The notes: generated by a model not told the origin, from the letters alone. A stretch of 64,000 nt of DNA from Tribonema minus (GCA_017506865.1 JAFCMP010000527.1:310001-374000); one strand, 5' to 3'. Positions 46,401 to 57,741 are shown, numbered from the stretch's first letter. Translations and numbers: made by a program.

Positions 46401-49400
46401 TGGCATCAAGGGGGTCCACAATCATAATAAGGTCCTTCAAGTCCAAGGTCAGATCGGCAGCGGCTGGCAGCGGCGTAGCGAGTGTTGTGCTGCTGCTGAA
46501 CACGGTTGCATTTTCTGCGGGTTGTTTTTCTTCGGAGAGCATGACGATGCCAGGGAAGTGGTTCCTGTTGAGGCGTACAAAGGGGGTTGGGAGGGTTCCT
46601 GTTGAGGCGTACAAAGGGGGGTGGGAGGCAAAGAAGGGGGGGCAGGACCTCATCACAAGCACTGATTGCTGACGATGGCCTAATGCAGTGTCAATACTAG
46701 TGTTAATGGCTGCATCAGACACAAACGTGCCCAGTCATGGCGAGGTCTGAATCCGCGTATGCATACGTCATACGTGGCGTTGCGTGTATGTGTGTTGGAC
46801 TGTCTGGGGCCTGCAAATTGTTACTTCAAGTGTCCCAACGCCTGAGCCCTTCACAAGTGACACCCTCGCACACCTTACTTCAGCACTTACTTCAAGTGTA
46901 CCAACGCGTCGCGCTCAGCAAGCAACCCCCCCGCTCACCCACTGTCCTATCAGCAAGGTCACTGCCATTCAGGCCCCTTACGACTGCGCACGTGAGCTCA
47001 TACTTGCATCATCAAACAAGCAGCAGTACACCAGACTTTAAGGTGCACTTCCTCACTTGGACGCAACAGATATACATACCTCAAGCGCCTTTGCTGCACC
47101 ATTAGGTAAGTAAAACACTCAGTTTTACATTAGCACCCAGTGGCTACACACTGATTGATGCACCTCAAGATGTGATCTTGCAAGCCATGCTTGTGGTACA
47201 TGCACACATAGAGGGCTGGATTTGTTGTAAATATCGCTTCACATGATGAGGCTTGCACCAGCGCTGTGTTGGGTCCCCCCCTCCCCGCACACCTATACAA
47301 CCACATTTGAGCGGTCACAATATCAAAGCAGCGCAACCTTCCTGACCAACTCCTGTTATTTGCGTGCTACTTTCTCTCAGCTTCGTTGCCTCCATGCAGG
47401 CACACAAGAAAAGCTGCAGCATCATGGAAACTTGGCTGCGTTCAACTTCACCTCGAGAACCAACCTCACTTCGTAAGCTAGCGAAATGCGGGAAAATTCA
47501 TCTTTGTTGAGGAACTTCAAATGTTCAGTGGCCCAACACATGAGTCATGAGTCATCATCGCAAGTCATCCACGTTCATGTAGCTGGCCTCTCTGGGGCCC
47601 TCAGAAGACCAAGAAAACGAGTGCACAACATAGACACACATACATACACACAGGCCAGTACACACTTTGTACTTGAAGTTTGAACTTCAACGCCACCAAA
47701 CGCCAATGGCGTACTTGTATTTGTCCACTGAGACGGCAGCTGAACTCACACCTGAGACTATCCACGAAGTTGGCGGTTGAGCATCATACCAACACACACA
47801 TACAAACATACCTGTAGCCGTTGACAAAAATGGCGTTTGAGCGCTGATCTGTGACTACCACCACACAAACACACATGCATACACACCTGTAGCCATTGAC
47901 AAATATGGCATTTGAGCGCTGATCTGCGTCATACCAACACACATACATACATGCATACACACCTGTAACCATTGACAAATGTGGCATTTGAGCACTGATC
48001 TGCGACATACCAACATGTATATATACGTACATACCTGTAACCGTTGACAAAAATGGCGTTTGACCGCTGATCAGCGTCCGTCACAGGCTCAGCCACGCCC
48101 TCCGCCGTGTGCCCCTTCACGTGCATGTTTTCCAGGTGGAGCCGCTTCACCTGCCATGCGCGCGTGTGGCGCATGAGTGCGCGTTTGGGTTGGATGAGCA
48201 CGCTTGCAGTTGAAGTTTGCCATTGAAGTTTGTGGCGGTTGGCGCCAGGGGGTCACGCATGTGTATGCTATTGCACATAACTTCAAGTATGTGGCGGCAG
48301 TAGCACGTGAGACAGTGCCAGAGGCACTTGACGAGGTGCATGCATACCAGCAAGTGTCTGTTTTTGCGTCGGCGGTGCTGTTCAGCACAAATGTACATGT
48401 GTGTGTGAGGGACCACTTGCAGTAGAAACGCCAGTATGATCAAGGTTGATGATGAGCATGTACCTCAGGTCCCTGGTCCCCCTGTCTCTGCAAGGTAATC
48501 GTGTGGTACGCTGCTTGCGAAGGACACATCATGGCGCTGTTATTTAATGAGTCTGAAAATCGTGTGGCATACTGCTTGCAAAGGACGCATCATGGCGTTG
48601 TTATTAAGCTTGTTTGAGATGTTGGTATACCTACATACCTCTTTGATAACGCCAGCTGCCTGCGCGCTCAGCCCCATGCCAACTGCCAATATTTCGCTGA
48701 GCTGTACTGTGCCCTGAGGCCCCTCTGCGCTTCCATCCTCCATTCCCGACCGCTGAGATGAGCAGACAGAAGATGAAACACGCGACAGTGGGGAAAAACG
48801 CAAAACACAACACATGTGGGTGTTGTGGCAGGTTTGGCCGGTTTTGAATCTGTGCGCCGTTTGTGAGCACATGGAAAGAGCTTTCAAATTGTGTATGGCA
48901 GTGTTTGTTGAAAAACGAATCAAAACATCGTAGAGCTCTAGGTGACAAGGGATGGTTAGCCGCAAGTGCCTTCCACCAATAACCGTGGTCGCCGCTGCTG
49001 CAGTCATTGGCCACGAGTCAAACAGTGCCACCATATCCACAGTAGGCAAAAGACCTCTGTGTTCAAGCTTTTCAGCGTTCGAGGCATGGGTGTTCAGTAT
49101 GGAAAGGTCTCACGTGTTCGGTAGGCCAGCTTCAGCCGGCAGCCCAACACATAGGTTCAGTAGCTAATTACAGAGCTCTTGAATGCGCGTAGTGCAGACG
49201 ATGATCAGCGGGTTTTGAACCAATCCGTGTGGCGACACGGAGGCTCCAGGTTGTTTAGCACGGGCTATCCGTAGCGTTCTCATTTCCTCACCTACGAGCA
49301 GTAGCATAGCAGGCGGAGCTTGGGCCAGGAGTCTTGTCTGACCCCCTAGCTTCGCCGCACTAGAGGGTAAGCCTCCTTTCTCTGTTCCTTTATTGAGAGC

Positions 49401-50201
49401 TTGATGGGCTCGCAAAGGCCATCTTGTTGGGCAGCGCGCTTTTGACACGTTTGCTGCCAGCGGTGAGGGTTTTCATGTCGTTCCACATGACTCAAATCAA
49501 AGGTATAATGGTTGGCAGATCACTGTATAATAATCAGCAGATTGATAGCCAGTGCAAATCTGTCAACCGTGAACTGCGATGAGTTGAACACATGCTCGTT
49601 CTTACAGCAACTGTCAGACGTGATCGTCACCCTTGTCGCAGATGCAGGATGGATGACCAACGTTTTTCAGTAGTGCATTTTATTGGTTGCTTTTGACTGG
49701 GAGTGTACAACAAAGGGGGGGGGGGCTCTAGTTGAGGTGCTGAAGATGTCACATGTGTCAGGTGCCCTTGTTGACAAACGTCCTATTGGATGATCAGAGC
49801 TTGTAGACTAGTGCAGTGCATTTCTTATGTATCAGGTCGGTTGTGAATTTGATTTATGTAGTGTCAACTAAGACCGTAGTCTATACTTGGGACTATGCAC
49901 TAAGCACTGCAAACAGGTCTGCTGACAGGACTGGAACCAGCGCTGACTGTTCGAAAGCGATAGTCGCCAAATCAGTATTCTCACAATACATATGTCCCTC
50001 CAGGGGACATTTGAAACATTCTTGTACCCAGCGACCGGCACCAGTCTGATCGTAATTAACAATGGCAATGCACAACGTAATGCAGGCGCGTTCTCAAGCA
50101 GCAGGACACCCGTGCTTTACGCTTACCATCACAAACATCGCCAGCAGCAGCATCACAGCTAGCGCCGCTACCACACTTGCTGCCAGGGTCGCAGGAGCCA
50201 T
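43447..50201 (-). CDS. BPNT2: Golgi-type 3'-phosphoadenosine 5'-phosphate phosphatase, BPNT2/IMPAD1-like (eight exons, 338 aa)
   Basis: The family hydrolyses PAP, the by-product of sulfotransferases, in the Golgi lumen; it belongs to the Mg-dependent, Li-sensitive inositol monophosphatase fold. Exons (minus): 50201-50127, 48752-48639, 48150-48035, 46564-46357, 45882-45792, 45479-45370, 44821-44622, 43549-43447; every phase agrees. Exon 1 encodes an N-terminal membrane anchor (SVVAALAVMLLLAMFVM), as in the type II BPNT2 protein. Metal and substrate motifs: LSEEKQ (Glu113/114), VDPLDATKEF (Asp152, Asp155, Thr157), YVTTMVCVVYQGRPIAG, SRSHTG (about 230-235), IKSWDVCAADAVL (Asp281) and HAIGGGFTDADG. 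DPLDAT rather than DPIDGT, with the C-terminal IKSWDVCA, favours BPNT2 over plain IMPase. The end is FTHGIVATQSAESQAWYL and TAA. Upstream in-frame codons could extend the N-terminus. Introns hold tandem copies of the exon 3 end. Confidence 0.9.
46562..46629 (-). repeat. 34-bp tandem duplication of the BPNT2 exon 4 acceptor
   Basis: TTCCTGTTGAGGCGTACAAA followed by GGGGG occurs twice, 34 bp apart. On the minus strand this duplicates the 3' splice site (CTCAACAG/GAAC), so two equivalent acceptors precede exon 4. Use of the upstream one would shift the frame by one base. Confidence 0.9.
47752..48034 (-). repeat. Four tandem copies of the BPNT2 exon 3 end plus 5' splice site
   Basis: The exon 3 end on the minus strand reads GATCAGCGGTCAAACGCC, ATTTTTGTCAACGGTTACAG, then GTATGT. 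Copies with intact donors lie at 48,004-47,963, 47,930-47,887 and 47,855-47,812, and a degraded one at 47,788-47,752, spaced about 60-76 bp. Each good copy still encodes DQxSNAxFVNGYR. The spacers are CATACATACA-like. Confidence 0.95.
48908..49105 (+). repeat. Dispersed ~200-bp repeat, copy D (BPNT2 intron 1, antisense to the gene)
   Basis: AAAAACGAATCAAAACATCG, AGCTCTAGGTGACAAGGGAT and GGCCACGAGTCAAACAGTGC match copies A and C over their whole length, but here the host gene runs on the other strand. Confidence 0.88.
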
Positions 50202-53200
50202 CCTGCTGGCGCCAGGCGTGCCCACTCGGGTGTAAGCAGGCAGCATCGCGCGCACTGGTCTCGTCTCAAATATTGGAAATGAACCTGCCAGCCCCACCAG
50301 GTGCGACGGTACAACACTCCGCACTCGAACGAAGCGAGCTGTTGTTGTGTGTCCCTCCCCTGCAACTCTGCTGCTAGGTTGGTGGTCACTGTCTCTCTCT
50401 CTCTCGCTGAGAGACCCTGGCCCAAGCGGTATGATCCTGTGCACTTGGGGTTATCCCGGCACTAACCAACTCAACTAACTACCTATGCTGCACAGCAGCG
50501 TGGTGCACTACGCGGTTGGGAGCCTGAATCGCGCTTTGTGTGCCAAAATACCCCAGCAGTATTTAGTCAGAGTTTTGTGAAGCGCGGCGTAGGCTATGCG
50601 CCTCACACCGTCGACAAGCCTCGGTGGTGACTCACGAGGTAGCGATCGCCCGTGCAGCGGCAAGAGCCGCCGTCATCAGCACCGTCAGTCTGCCTTGCAC
50701 TGCAAGAACCTGCCAGTGGGCAGTTGGCACCGGCGCCAGCGCCGCCGGTGCAGCACCAGCAACTTCCTTGATGTCTGGTGGTGCAGTCGCAGTGCAGCCA
50801 GCGCGCCTGACGCACAGCACGCTAGCGGACGCCGTTGCCACCGTGCTTATCGATAAGGTAGAGGCGGACCTGCAAAAGCTGCCGCAGGGCACGCAGCGCA
50901 TGCGAGCACTTGTCCAATTCCGGTCGCAGCGCCACATGTAACTGTCATTGTAACCGTCGCGCACTCTCCACTGCGTCCATCATCACCGCGGCGGTGGTAC
51001 GGCGGCGCCGCAGCCCATGTCTGTCCGAATCGGCACGGCCGTCCTTCAGGAGCCAAGTGGTGCACTTCACAATGGCCGAGTTTGACAGGATGCCCTGGCA
51101 GCTGGCTTTGACATCGCAGCCGGGGCAGGAAGTTGCCGGGCGGCAGTTTGCACGCGCGCCTCTGTCCAGCACCACGCCTCAAGGCACATGACACCATCGT
51201 GCGCGTTGTCAACAGCGTCAAGCACGCCATGCACTGCCAGGGTATCCTGTGGCAGTAGCTGTACCTCAAGCAAGGGGTAGTCAACAAGGTCGTGACGCCA
51301 TTCCTGGCGTCTCCGAGGCCCCGAACCGCCCATGCAGGATGATCGCAGAATGAACACCGTGCTGCCTGCCAACGCCTTCATGGTCACCGGCTACCATGAC
51401 GTGACGCATCGGCTCTGCGCTCACGGTGGACGTCTGACTCACATGCTTAGAGGGACAGTGGCAGTGCCGGGCGGCCAATTTCAGGACTGCAGCTGACCTC
51501 GAGCATTGCCACGACCAATTTCAAGAGTCCGCCAAAAAGACGCACTCATCTGGTGCACCATGGTCAGAAGTGCTACATACTTGCCAATTTGGCAGTTGGG
51601 TCATTTCAAGTTGACGGCACCGGAGCACAGGAGCTTAAGCTGCTGGAGGCTGTCGCTATCGAGGATACTCACGCAAAATGTAAGTGTCCGGAGCGGCCAG
51701 TCATTCATAGCTTTACAGGCACAGCACTGGCGCCTATATGCTCAGCGCTACCGGCAGCGCTTCACATGGCATACACTTTACGTGTGAGCACACATGTGCA
51801 CACATGGTGGAGTCGGGGGGGGGGACAGGTGGACGAGGACGTAGTGGGGGCAGAGATGCGACTTGATGATGTCGTTTCAAAGCGATTGTCGGCGCGCATC
51901 AAAAGACACTTAAAGTTTCAAGGTCACCGGATACACAAGATGCATGCGTCTGGTATAGCAAGCTTGATCTACCAGCTAGGCTTCTTGTCGTCCTAAGCGA
52001 GAATCACTATAGAGTACACACAAGAGAACGAACACCTTTTAGTACTTAACCACCAGCAGAAAATCCAGTTGGCAGTTTGGGGGGCAGCACTACGCTCCGG
52101 ACGGCACTATTGCATGCATGAAGCATATAACTTCAAAGTACCTTCTACAGTTGCTGCAGGGCAGCCACCTCCAGCTGCGATGATGGCAACTCTCGGTCTA
52201 AGTGCGTATGCGACATTTCAAAGCCCAGGAAGGACAACACAAATGAAGTCATGTCCAGCCGTACAGTTTTTGGGCACTCGACAGGATATGCACGTGCAGT
52301 TTGACAAGCGGACCCTCCTGATTGTTGGCATTTCGTGAGCTCTCTGATGTCCTAACCGGTCACGATGCTGCTACAAGCCTGGCCGGCAAACTGGTGACAC
52401 TTTTGACATCTGATTCATGCTAGCCATCAGGTGCATTAGCAATACTGTTATCTGCCTTGCGCCAAGCCGCATCAACAAAGTGCAACAGTCTACAGCAGTG
52501 AAGCAGCGTTCCACTCACTGAGCACTTTACAAGTGCGGGTATTGAAAAGCGATGCTGATAACCATGATGGTGTAACCAAAATGAAGCATGTAGCACAAAC
52601 ATCATAAAGTGCGTGCAATGTGCTTCACATTTGTTAACGGGTGCATTCACAATACGCCATTGCAATGGTAAGAGATGCGCAACACAAAGACTGTGACAGA
52701 GCGTGTGACGCAGATGCAATCACAACATGGATGCATCAATTCATGTTATGCTATAGACACAAAGACTGTCGAATGTGCGCTCAGACTCTGCAACTTGCAA
52801 TTCATGAAGGTGGAATGCTGCATTGCAGGCCTGCATGTATCGGCAGAAGCCAACCTGCAAAGCCATTCAACCTCCACTGCCGAGGCACTTCAACACTGCT
52901 GTCACGGTGGCAGTGAAGTGGAGGGGTAAACATTCAGTCTGTCGGATGCAGCGTCAACAAGTGTGAATGTGTACATTGTTTTTGGTATACTTCGAAGTAT
53001 ACCATATGCTACAAAGTGCTGGCCATGTAACATGATGTTGATGTGTGTGTGCTCGCCAGCACTGATCAGTGCACTGGCCATCCCTGCAAAATAGACCCAG
53101 TGTGCGCTGATTACAGTGGCACTGGCAATTTACAAGCTCCGTGGCTGCCATTGAGCTGGACGGCCGCGGCGCGCACAAGGCAGGCCAGCATTCATCAGCA

Positions 53201-53221
53201 ATCGCCCCTGAAAAATACACC
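50202..53221. other. Gap without a supported gene
   Basis: The block 50,590-51,500 is GC-rich, with open frames on both strands (for example SGGAVAVQPARLTHSTLADA on +) that break repeatedly, which could be a decayed gene. The block 51,790-51,995 is open on + (MRLDDVVSKRLSARIKRHLK) without a recognised family. A perfect palindrome, TATACTTCGAAGTATA, lies at 52,986-53,001. Confidence 0.4.
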
Positions 53222-53662
53222 TGGCATGGGCTGGAACACGGCAGCACTAACTGGTGCTCCATGCTTGAGCTGCATGGCGCGCACCAGACTACTCCCAAGC
53301 GTCTCAACAAGCACTTCATCGCACGTGCTGCCAGGTGCCAGCGTGTCGACCAGGTGCCGCCCAAAGTCAGCAACATCTGCATCTGCCAGCTCAGGGGTCA
53401 TGTGCATGGTAGTGAGGCCTGCGCATGCGACGCCAGGTCCTCTGCTCCCACCAGTACTGCTGCCCCCCGCGCTGCGGTCACCACGCTGTGAGCACTGCTG
53501 CTGCGGTGGCAGCGGACTTGAAGAGCGCGGCGGTAGCTGATCATCATCAGCTTCAACTCGGTCTGACTCGGATACAGGCGAGCCTGAGGATGAAGCAGGC
53601 AGAGGGAGCCCGGCATTTGCATCCACAAGTACCCTGCTTCGCTCCAGCACAAAACCTTCCAT
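53222..53662 (-). CDS. Hypothetical exon or small gene, function unknown
   Basis: An ATG at 53662 in a good context (AGCGCCATGG) opens MEGFVLERSRVLVDANAG, then a Ser/Asp/Gln-rich linker, then a more ordered part (PELADADVADFGRHLVDTLA, VLVETLGSSLVRAMQLKHGA). A GTGTATT donor just before the stop suggests the frame continues in another exon. It could be the start of a gene or a later exon of the gene to its right. Confidence 0.35.
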
Positions 53663-54221
53663 GGCGCTTCAGCAGCCCTGACAGGTGACCGTACGCCACA
53701 CCCATGTTGGGATAGGACAGCTCCCACAGCTGTAGTGTGCTCGGCGTCCTTGGCCAGGACAGACGCGGTGATGCTGCACATGGAGCAGACATAATATATG
53801 CAGTGTGCACATCAGTAAGCCTTGCTCGTGCTTCCAGCATTGAGATTTTAGACAAGGAACAACAATGCCGAGCACAGGCAAGTATGAGGAAGGATGGAAG
53901 CATTGTCTTATTGAACTAATGCCCACAATACAAAGCTGCTGCGCTCCCAGTGCGGGAACCGGTGCTTGATCTATGATTCAACGATACAGCATCATGTCAA
54001 GATGGCAACGCCAGGGCGCGTGTACATTTGAATACGGGCGGCGTGCCACCATTGTTAATCAACAATAGCTGCCACAGTCGTACACACCTAACGCATGTGT
54101 CAATCATTTATCATGCTCATGCAAGTTGATGAAGCAAACTCCTGTTGTAGTGGACACAGCGCAAAGGGCGTGTCCACTTTGCGCTATGGTCAGAACATAC
54201 CAATATGCATCACTGCAGTGT

Positions 54222-55970
54222 TCACTGCATGCAGAAACATATTTGGTTCTGACACTCGAGTGGCACATAGCTGCTCATGTCAGTGGCCAGCACTGGCAGC
54301 CCCGCCTGTGGCAGCTCCAAGCCCTGATTGATCAGCTGTATGTTTACAGCCAGGCACTGCAGGGCTGCCGAGCCTCTGGTTTCGAGAATCTTAGTGCCCT
54401 CAGTAGCCGCCGCAGTGTTGATATCCACGAGCGCAACGACAAAGGCTAGGAATTCCGCGGGTCTCTTGATGATTTCAGCACTCATGCGGCGCAGTGCAAT
54501 GGCGAAGTCAGACCTGCCAGTGATTTTGGTGCGCTTGGTCCCGCACACCTCTTCTATCCTGAACATCATCCGGTGCTCCAACTTGAAGGGGATCAGCTCA
54601 AGGAAGTCTGGTAGGTTGAGTTGCCTTGCCAGCTTTGCCATTGCGTTTTTCTTGGATTCGGAGTCACCCTCCTTCCCCTCCCACTGGAATGCAGTTACTT
54701 CACGTGTAGAGTCCGGAGCCTGCACACAATAGGATGACATCACCAAAGGATACCAAACGGTAGCGTAAACACGTTGCCATGCGAGAGCTGGACTATCCCA
54801 TTGACGCTGCTGGTGGCACCTGCGTCCTGTGATTTTTTTTCAAGCAGGGGAAAAAGCCGGCCAGCTGCCGATGTAACAAGAGGGGGGGGGGGGCTTACTG
54901 GAGCATCTATGGTACATAACAGTATATACAGAGATCTCGAGCGAAGATGTGTGTCTGGCATGTCCAATGTCATTAAGATGCCCCCGCTGTACGGTTTTAA
55001 ACGTGAGCGAAGGAGGCACTTCACACATTCACTGCATGTGGACATGCAGATGCGGAAAAATGAACGCCAATGGACACAGAGATGCAGTGGACAAAGAAAG
55101 AGGCGGACATTGTACGAGAAAATGAACGAGAACTGGCAGGTCTAATTCAGGTATACTGAAAGCAATGCTGCTGCAGCAGCAGTATATGAGGACATGCTTA
55201 CCAGTACTGTTGCTGAACAACATCATGACATGGACTGATTTGCTCTGGCAATTTGTCCGGGCGAACATCCAACTTCAACCCACTCAATTGCGCATGCCCC
55301 AAGGGCTACTATTCATCTGCTGGACTTCATTGCTCCATCCACAACGCAAGCAAGATCTTGCATTTTGCACAACAATCGTTGCTGCAGAGGCACATCAGCT
55401 TCGTGCGCCATCTGATGACATATTATGATGACTTTTTGCTGATTTACGACAGCCAACTTACACGCAAGCGCGACACCCATCTATTATAGTGGGAGCGATG
55501 GCTACATAAGCACCTGTACCCTGTACATAAGCACCATCTATTATAGTGGGAGCGATGGCTACATAAGCACCTGCCAGCCTTGCAATAAGTACCCAGAGCT
55601 GCAAGGGTTTTGAAGCTATAGAAGCATCACCAGGCTCAAAGGGACAGCAGTTCCAGAAAGCGTCTCAAAGGGTGCACTATGGTTTGCAAACGGCTGGCAG
55701 ATGGCCCAGTGCATGGATACATAGTTGAGCTTATGGAAATAACCTGACTTACATCAATCCATTTTTCCACAATGCGCCAGCCCAGCCGTTTGGCGGCTTC
55801 AAGCGCCATGTCCCAGTCTGCATCAGAGGGTGCGGATGACTTGAAGTCGGCCTTGAATTCAATCTCACCGCTTTTCCTCTTTCCTGTCTGCACTCTCTCC
55901 TCCTGCTCTGATCTGGCAATGGTTGACACAGTCAAAATGACCCCATTTGAGAAGGTCAGCTGCACGGGGC
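54222..55970 (-). CDS. Unknown multi-exon gene with degenerate PD-(D/E)XK-like region (partial)
   Basis: Two convincing exons: 55970-55753 (PVQLTFSNGVILTVSTIARS, then DADWDMALEAAKRLGWRIVE, with a GTAAGT donor) and one starting at 54719 after TGTGCAG (DSTREVTAFQWEGKEGDSES). The second contains RTKITGRSDFAIAL, AFVVALVDINT and RGSAALQCLAVNIQLI. The order GRSDF ... VDIN ... a helix with Gln resembles the D ... (D/E)xK ... Q layout of PD-(D/E)XK nucleases, as in some Crinkler-type and transposon proteins. The catalytic Lys would be Asn, so the domain would be inactive if the alignment is right. The family is not recognised and both ends are missing; an in-phase join (GAT/GCT) is plausible but unproven. 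Confidence 0.45.
55477..55574 (+). repeat. Tandem duplication, ~52 bp period
   Basis: CCATCTATTATAGTGGGAGC then GATGGCTACATAAGCACCTG occurs twice, separated by TACCCTGTACATAAGCA. Confidence 0.93.
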
Positions 55971-55983
55971 CTGCAGCCGGCAC

Positions 55984-57300
55984 CAGAAAGCAGCGACAAT
56001 ACCATCAAAGTCATGTTGCCTATAGAAAGAGTACTTCAGCAAAGCACCACATGGCAGCAGTCGTTTCCAATGTCAGCAGGTGCTGGCATGACAGGCGTTG
56101 CCCTCAAGACATGCGCTGCAATCCAATGGCCACCACCCACCATGTGCGCATTAGTGGCACCTGGCGCCCCTCTAATGCGGACTGCGATGATGAGCAATTA
56201 TGATGGCGATGCCACCTATGGTGTATGGTTCTGACGACACAACTAGGTGCGACGTGAACTGTAATACTTGCTCTGAAGGCCGACGGCATGGATGTTGGCT
56301 GCGTTTATCACGACATGGCTGTGCACCTGTAAAGGCATGGCACAACGCAAACAAACGGGCTGTGCGCGAGTCCATCAGTGAGTCAAGAAACACTGAACTC
56401 ATTTAGCAGCCTACAGGCTCTTTAGTCCACCACTCTGGTAGTACTTGTGCAAGTATCCAGCTGGCATATGCAGCTTGGGGCCTCAAGCACACGTTGCTGA
56501 GCTGACACTCATAGTGGTCTTTGCATTTTGCAGCAAATGCCTGCAAGACTATCAAGATCTGTCATGCAAGGGGCAGGAGGAGCTGCCAACAAGGTGCCAC
56601 TGAACAATTGTACACCAGGTGCACCAGAGCTCATGAATTGCAATGCATGAGTCAGGGCACAAGACTAGCAATTGTGTACCTGTGACTTCTGTAGGAGCTG
56701 CTGATGCCGTAGCTGCAGATGCCGCAGTTGCCGTAAGCGGGGCGCCAGCTGCAGGAGTGTGCCAGGGGCAAGAACCACAAGGAGGAACATGAGCATTGCC
56801 ATTAATTTGCCATGAGACATCTAACGATAGTAGAGACAGACATGTTTGCTTGGCCCTAGCAATGGCAGTCTAAGCTGACGGCCAGTCAAGGTGCAAGCGC
56901 CTCCTCATTGCAAGCACTAGGTTATCTCAATTGCCAGTCATGCAGCGCGGTCATAGCTGAACACGCTCCAACGTATACTGAGCGTGGACAGCCGAAATTG
57001 TGCACACATCTGGTGTCCCTGCGCTGCGCCACTTCTGCTCATGGAAAAGTACCTGACGCAAGGATGCGTGCAGCAGCAGCAATGCTTTTAGAGCATGGAA
57101 ATATTTTATTGGCAGTTGCTACACAACTGGCAAGCAAACATGGTACCAAAATCCTGGCAAACAGACACCTACAACAAGGATTGGACATAGGCTACTAGTG
57201 GTACACATGGGATAGCGATCCTAAGCGCATTGTACTACGAGTATACTTTATAAAGGATGCTGATGGCGCATGACGCTCATAGCAAACGGGACAACACCTG
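55984..57300. other. Gap left of the integrated element
   Basis: No supported gene. A 94-codon open frame (about 56,911-57,198; RMRAAAAMLLEHGNILLAVA) has no recognised family. This is the last stretch with host character before the palindrome. Confidence 0.4.
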
Positions 57301-57338
57301 TGTGTTAGTACGGATTAGATCTAATCCGTACTAACACA
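57301..57338. repeat. Perfect 38-bp palindrome (candidate element terminus or recombination site)
   Basis: TGTGTTAGTACGGATTAGA is followed immediately by its exact reverse complement, with no spacer and no mismatch. It lies at the host-element transition. Confidence 0.95.
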
Positions 57339-57340
57339 TT

Positions 57341-57578
57341 GTAACCCGTAACTCACCCCCTGAAAACCATTTTTTAATTGTACGTTACACTGCATCCACA
57401 GCACCCCGCATATTCTGAGATTCAACCACATACCCCCGATTCTACATTGGCGCTTTGACTGCATTTTGTATATGGTGACATGTGGCAAACGGCATCCCGG
57501 CCCCGGCGACATGGTCACATTGATATCATTGCTTACATGCACTCGGTGTATAAATGGCCACCAAATGTTACGGGTTAC
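57341..57578. repeat. 11-bp inverted repeat next to the palindrome
   Basis: GTAACCCGTAA at 57,341-57,351 and its exact reverse complement TTACGGGTTAC at 57,568-57,578. It may mark binding sites near the element end. Confidence 0.7.
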
Positions 57579-57741
57579 CTACATGAATCCGGGACTACAT
57601 GTACGGTTTAACTGCATTCGATTATATGACCATACCCTACTGTCCGGAATCGGTACACGCGTATTCGTACACCACCTACTGGATATTGAAACATCGCCTA
57701 GTGACTTTGGTGGCTACAGATTGTTCCAGGGTGCACACTAG
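57472..57741 (+). CDS. Hypothetical small protein at element left end
   Basis: 89 codons from ATG (MVTCGKRHPGPGDMVTLISL ... IETSPSDFGGYRLFQGAH). No family is recognised. Its position in the element's left arm and ordinary composition make it a possible viral gene, but a minus frame over 57,321-57,542 is also open. Confidence 0.3.
   Translation: MVTCGKRHPGPGDMVTLISLLTCTRCINGHQMLRVTYMNPGLHVRFNCIRLYDHTLLSGIGTRVFVHHLLDIETSPSDFGGYRLFQGAH

Noticed and set aside
48540..49049. Minus-strand frame with LFDSWP that recalls transposase motifs
   Set aside because: It covers the dispersed repeat copy D. Copies A and C encode similar but differently broken peptides, too short to call a transposase.
49164..49448. 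94-codon minus frame in BPNT2 intron 1
   Set aside because: Considered as an extra BPNT2 exon, but exons 1 and 2 join directly in phase, and the peptide does not fit the family. No RNA gene could be recognised here either.
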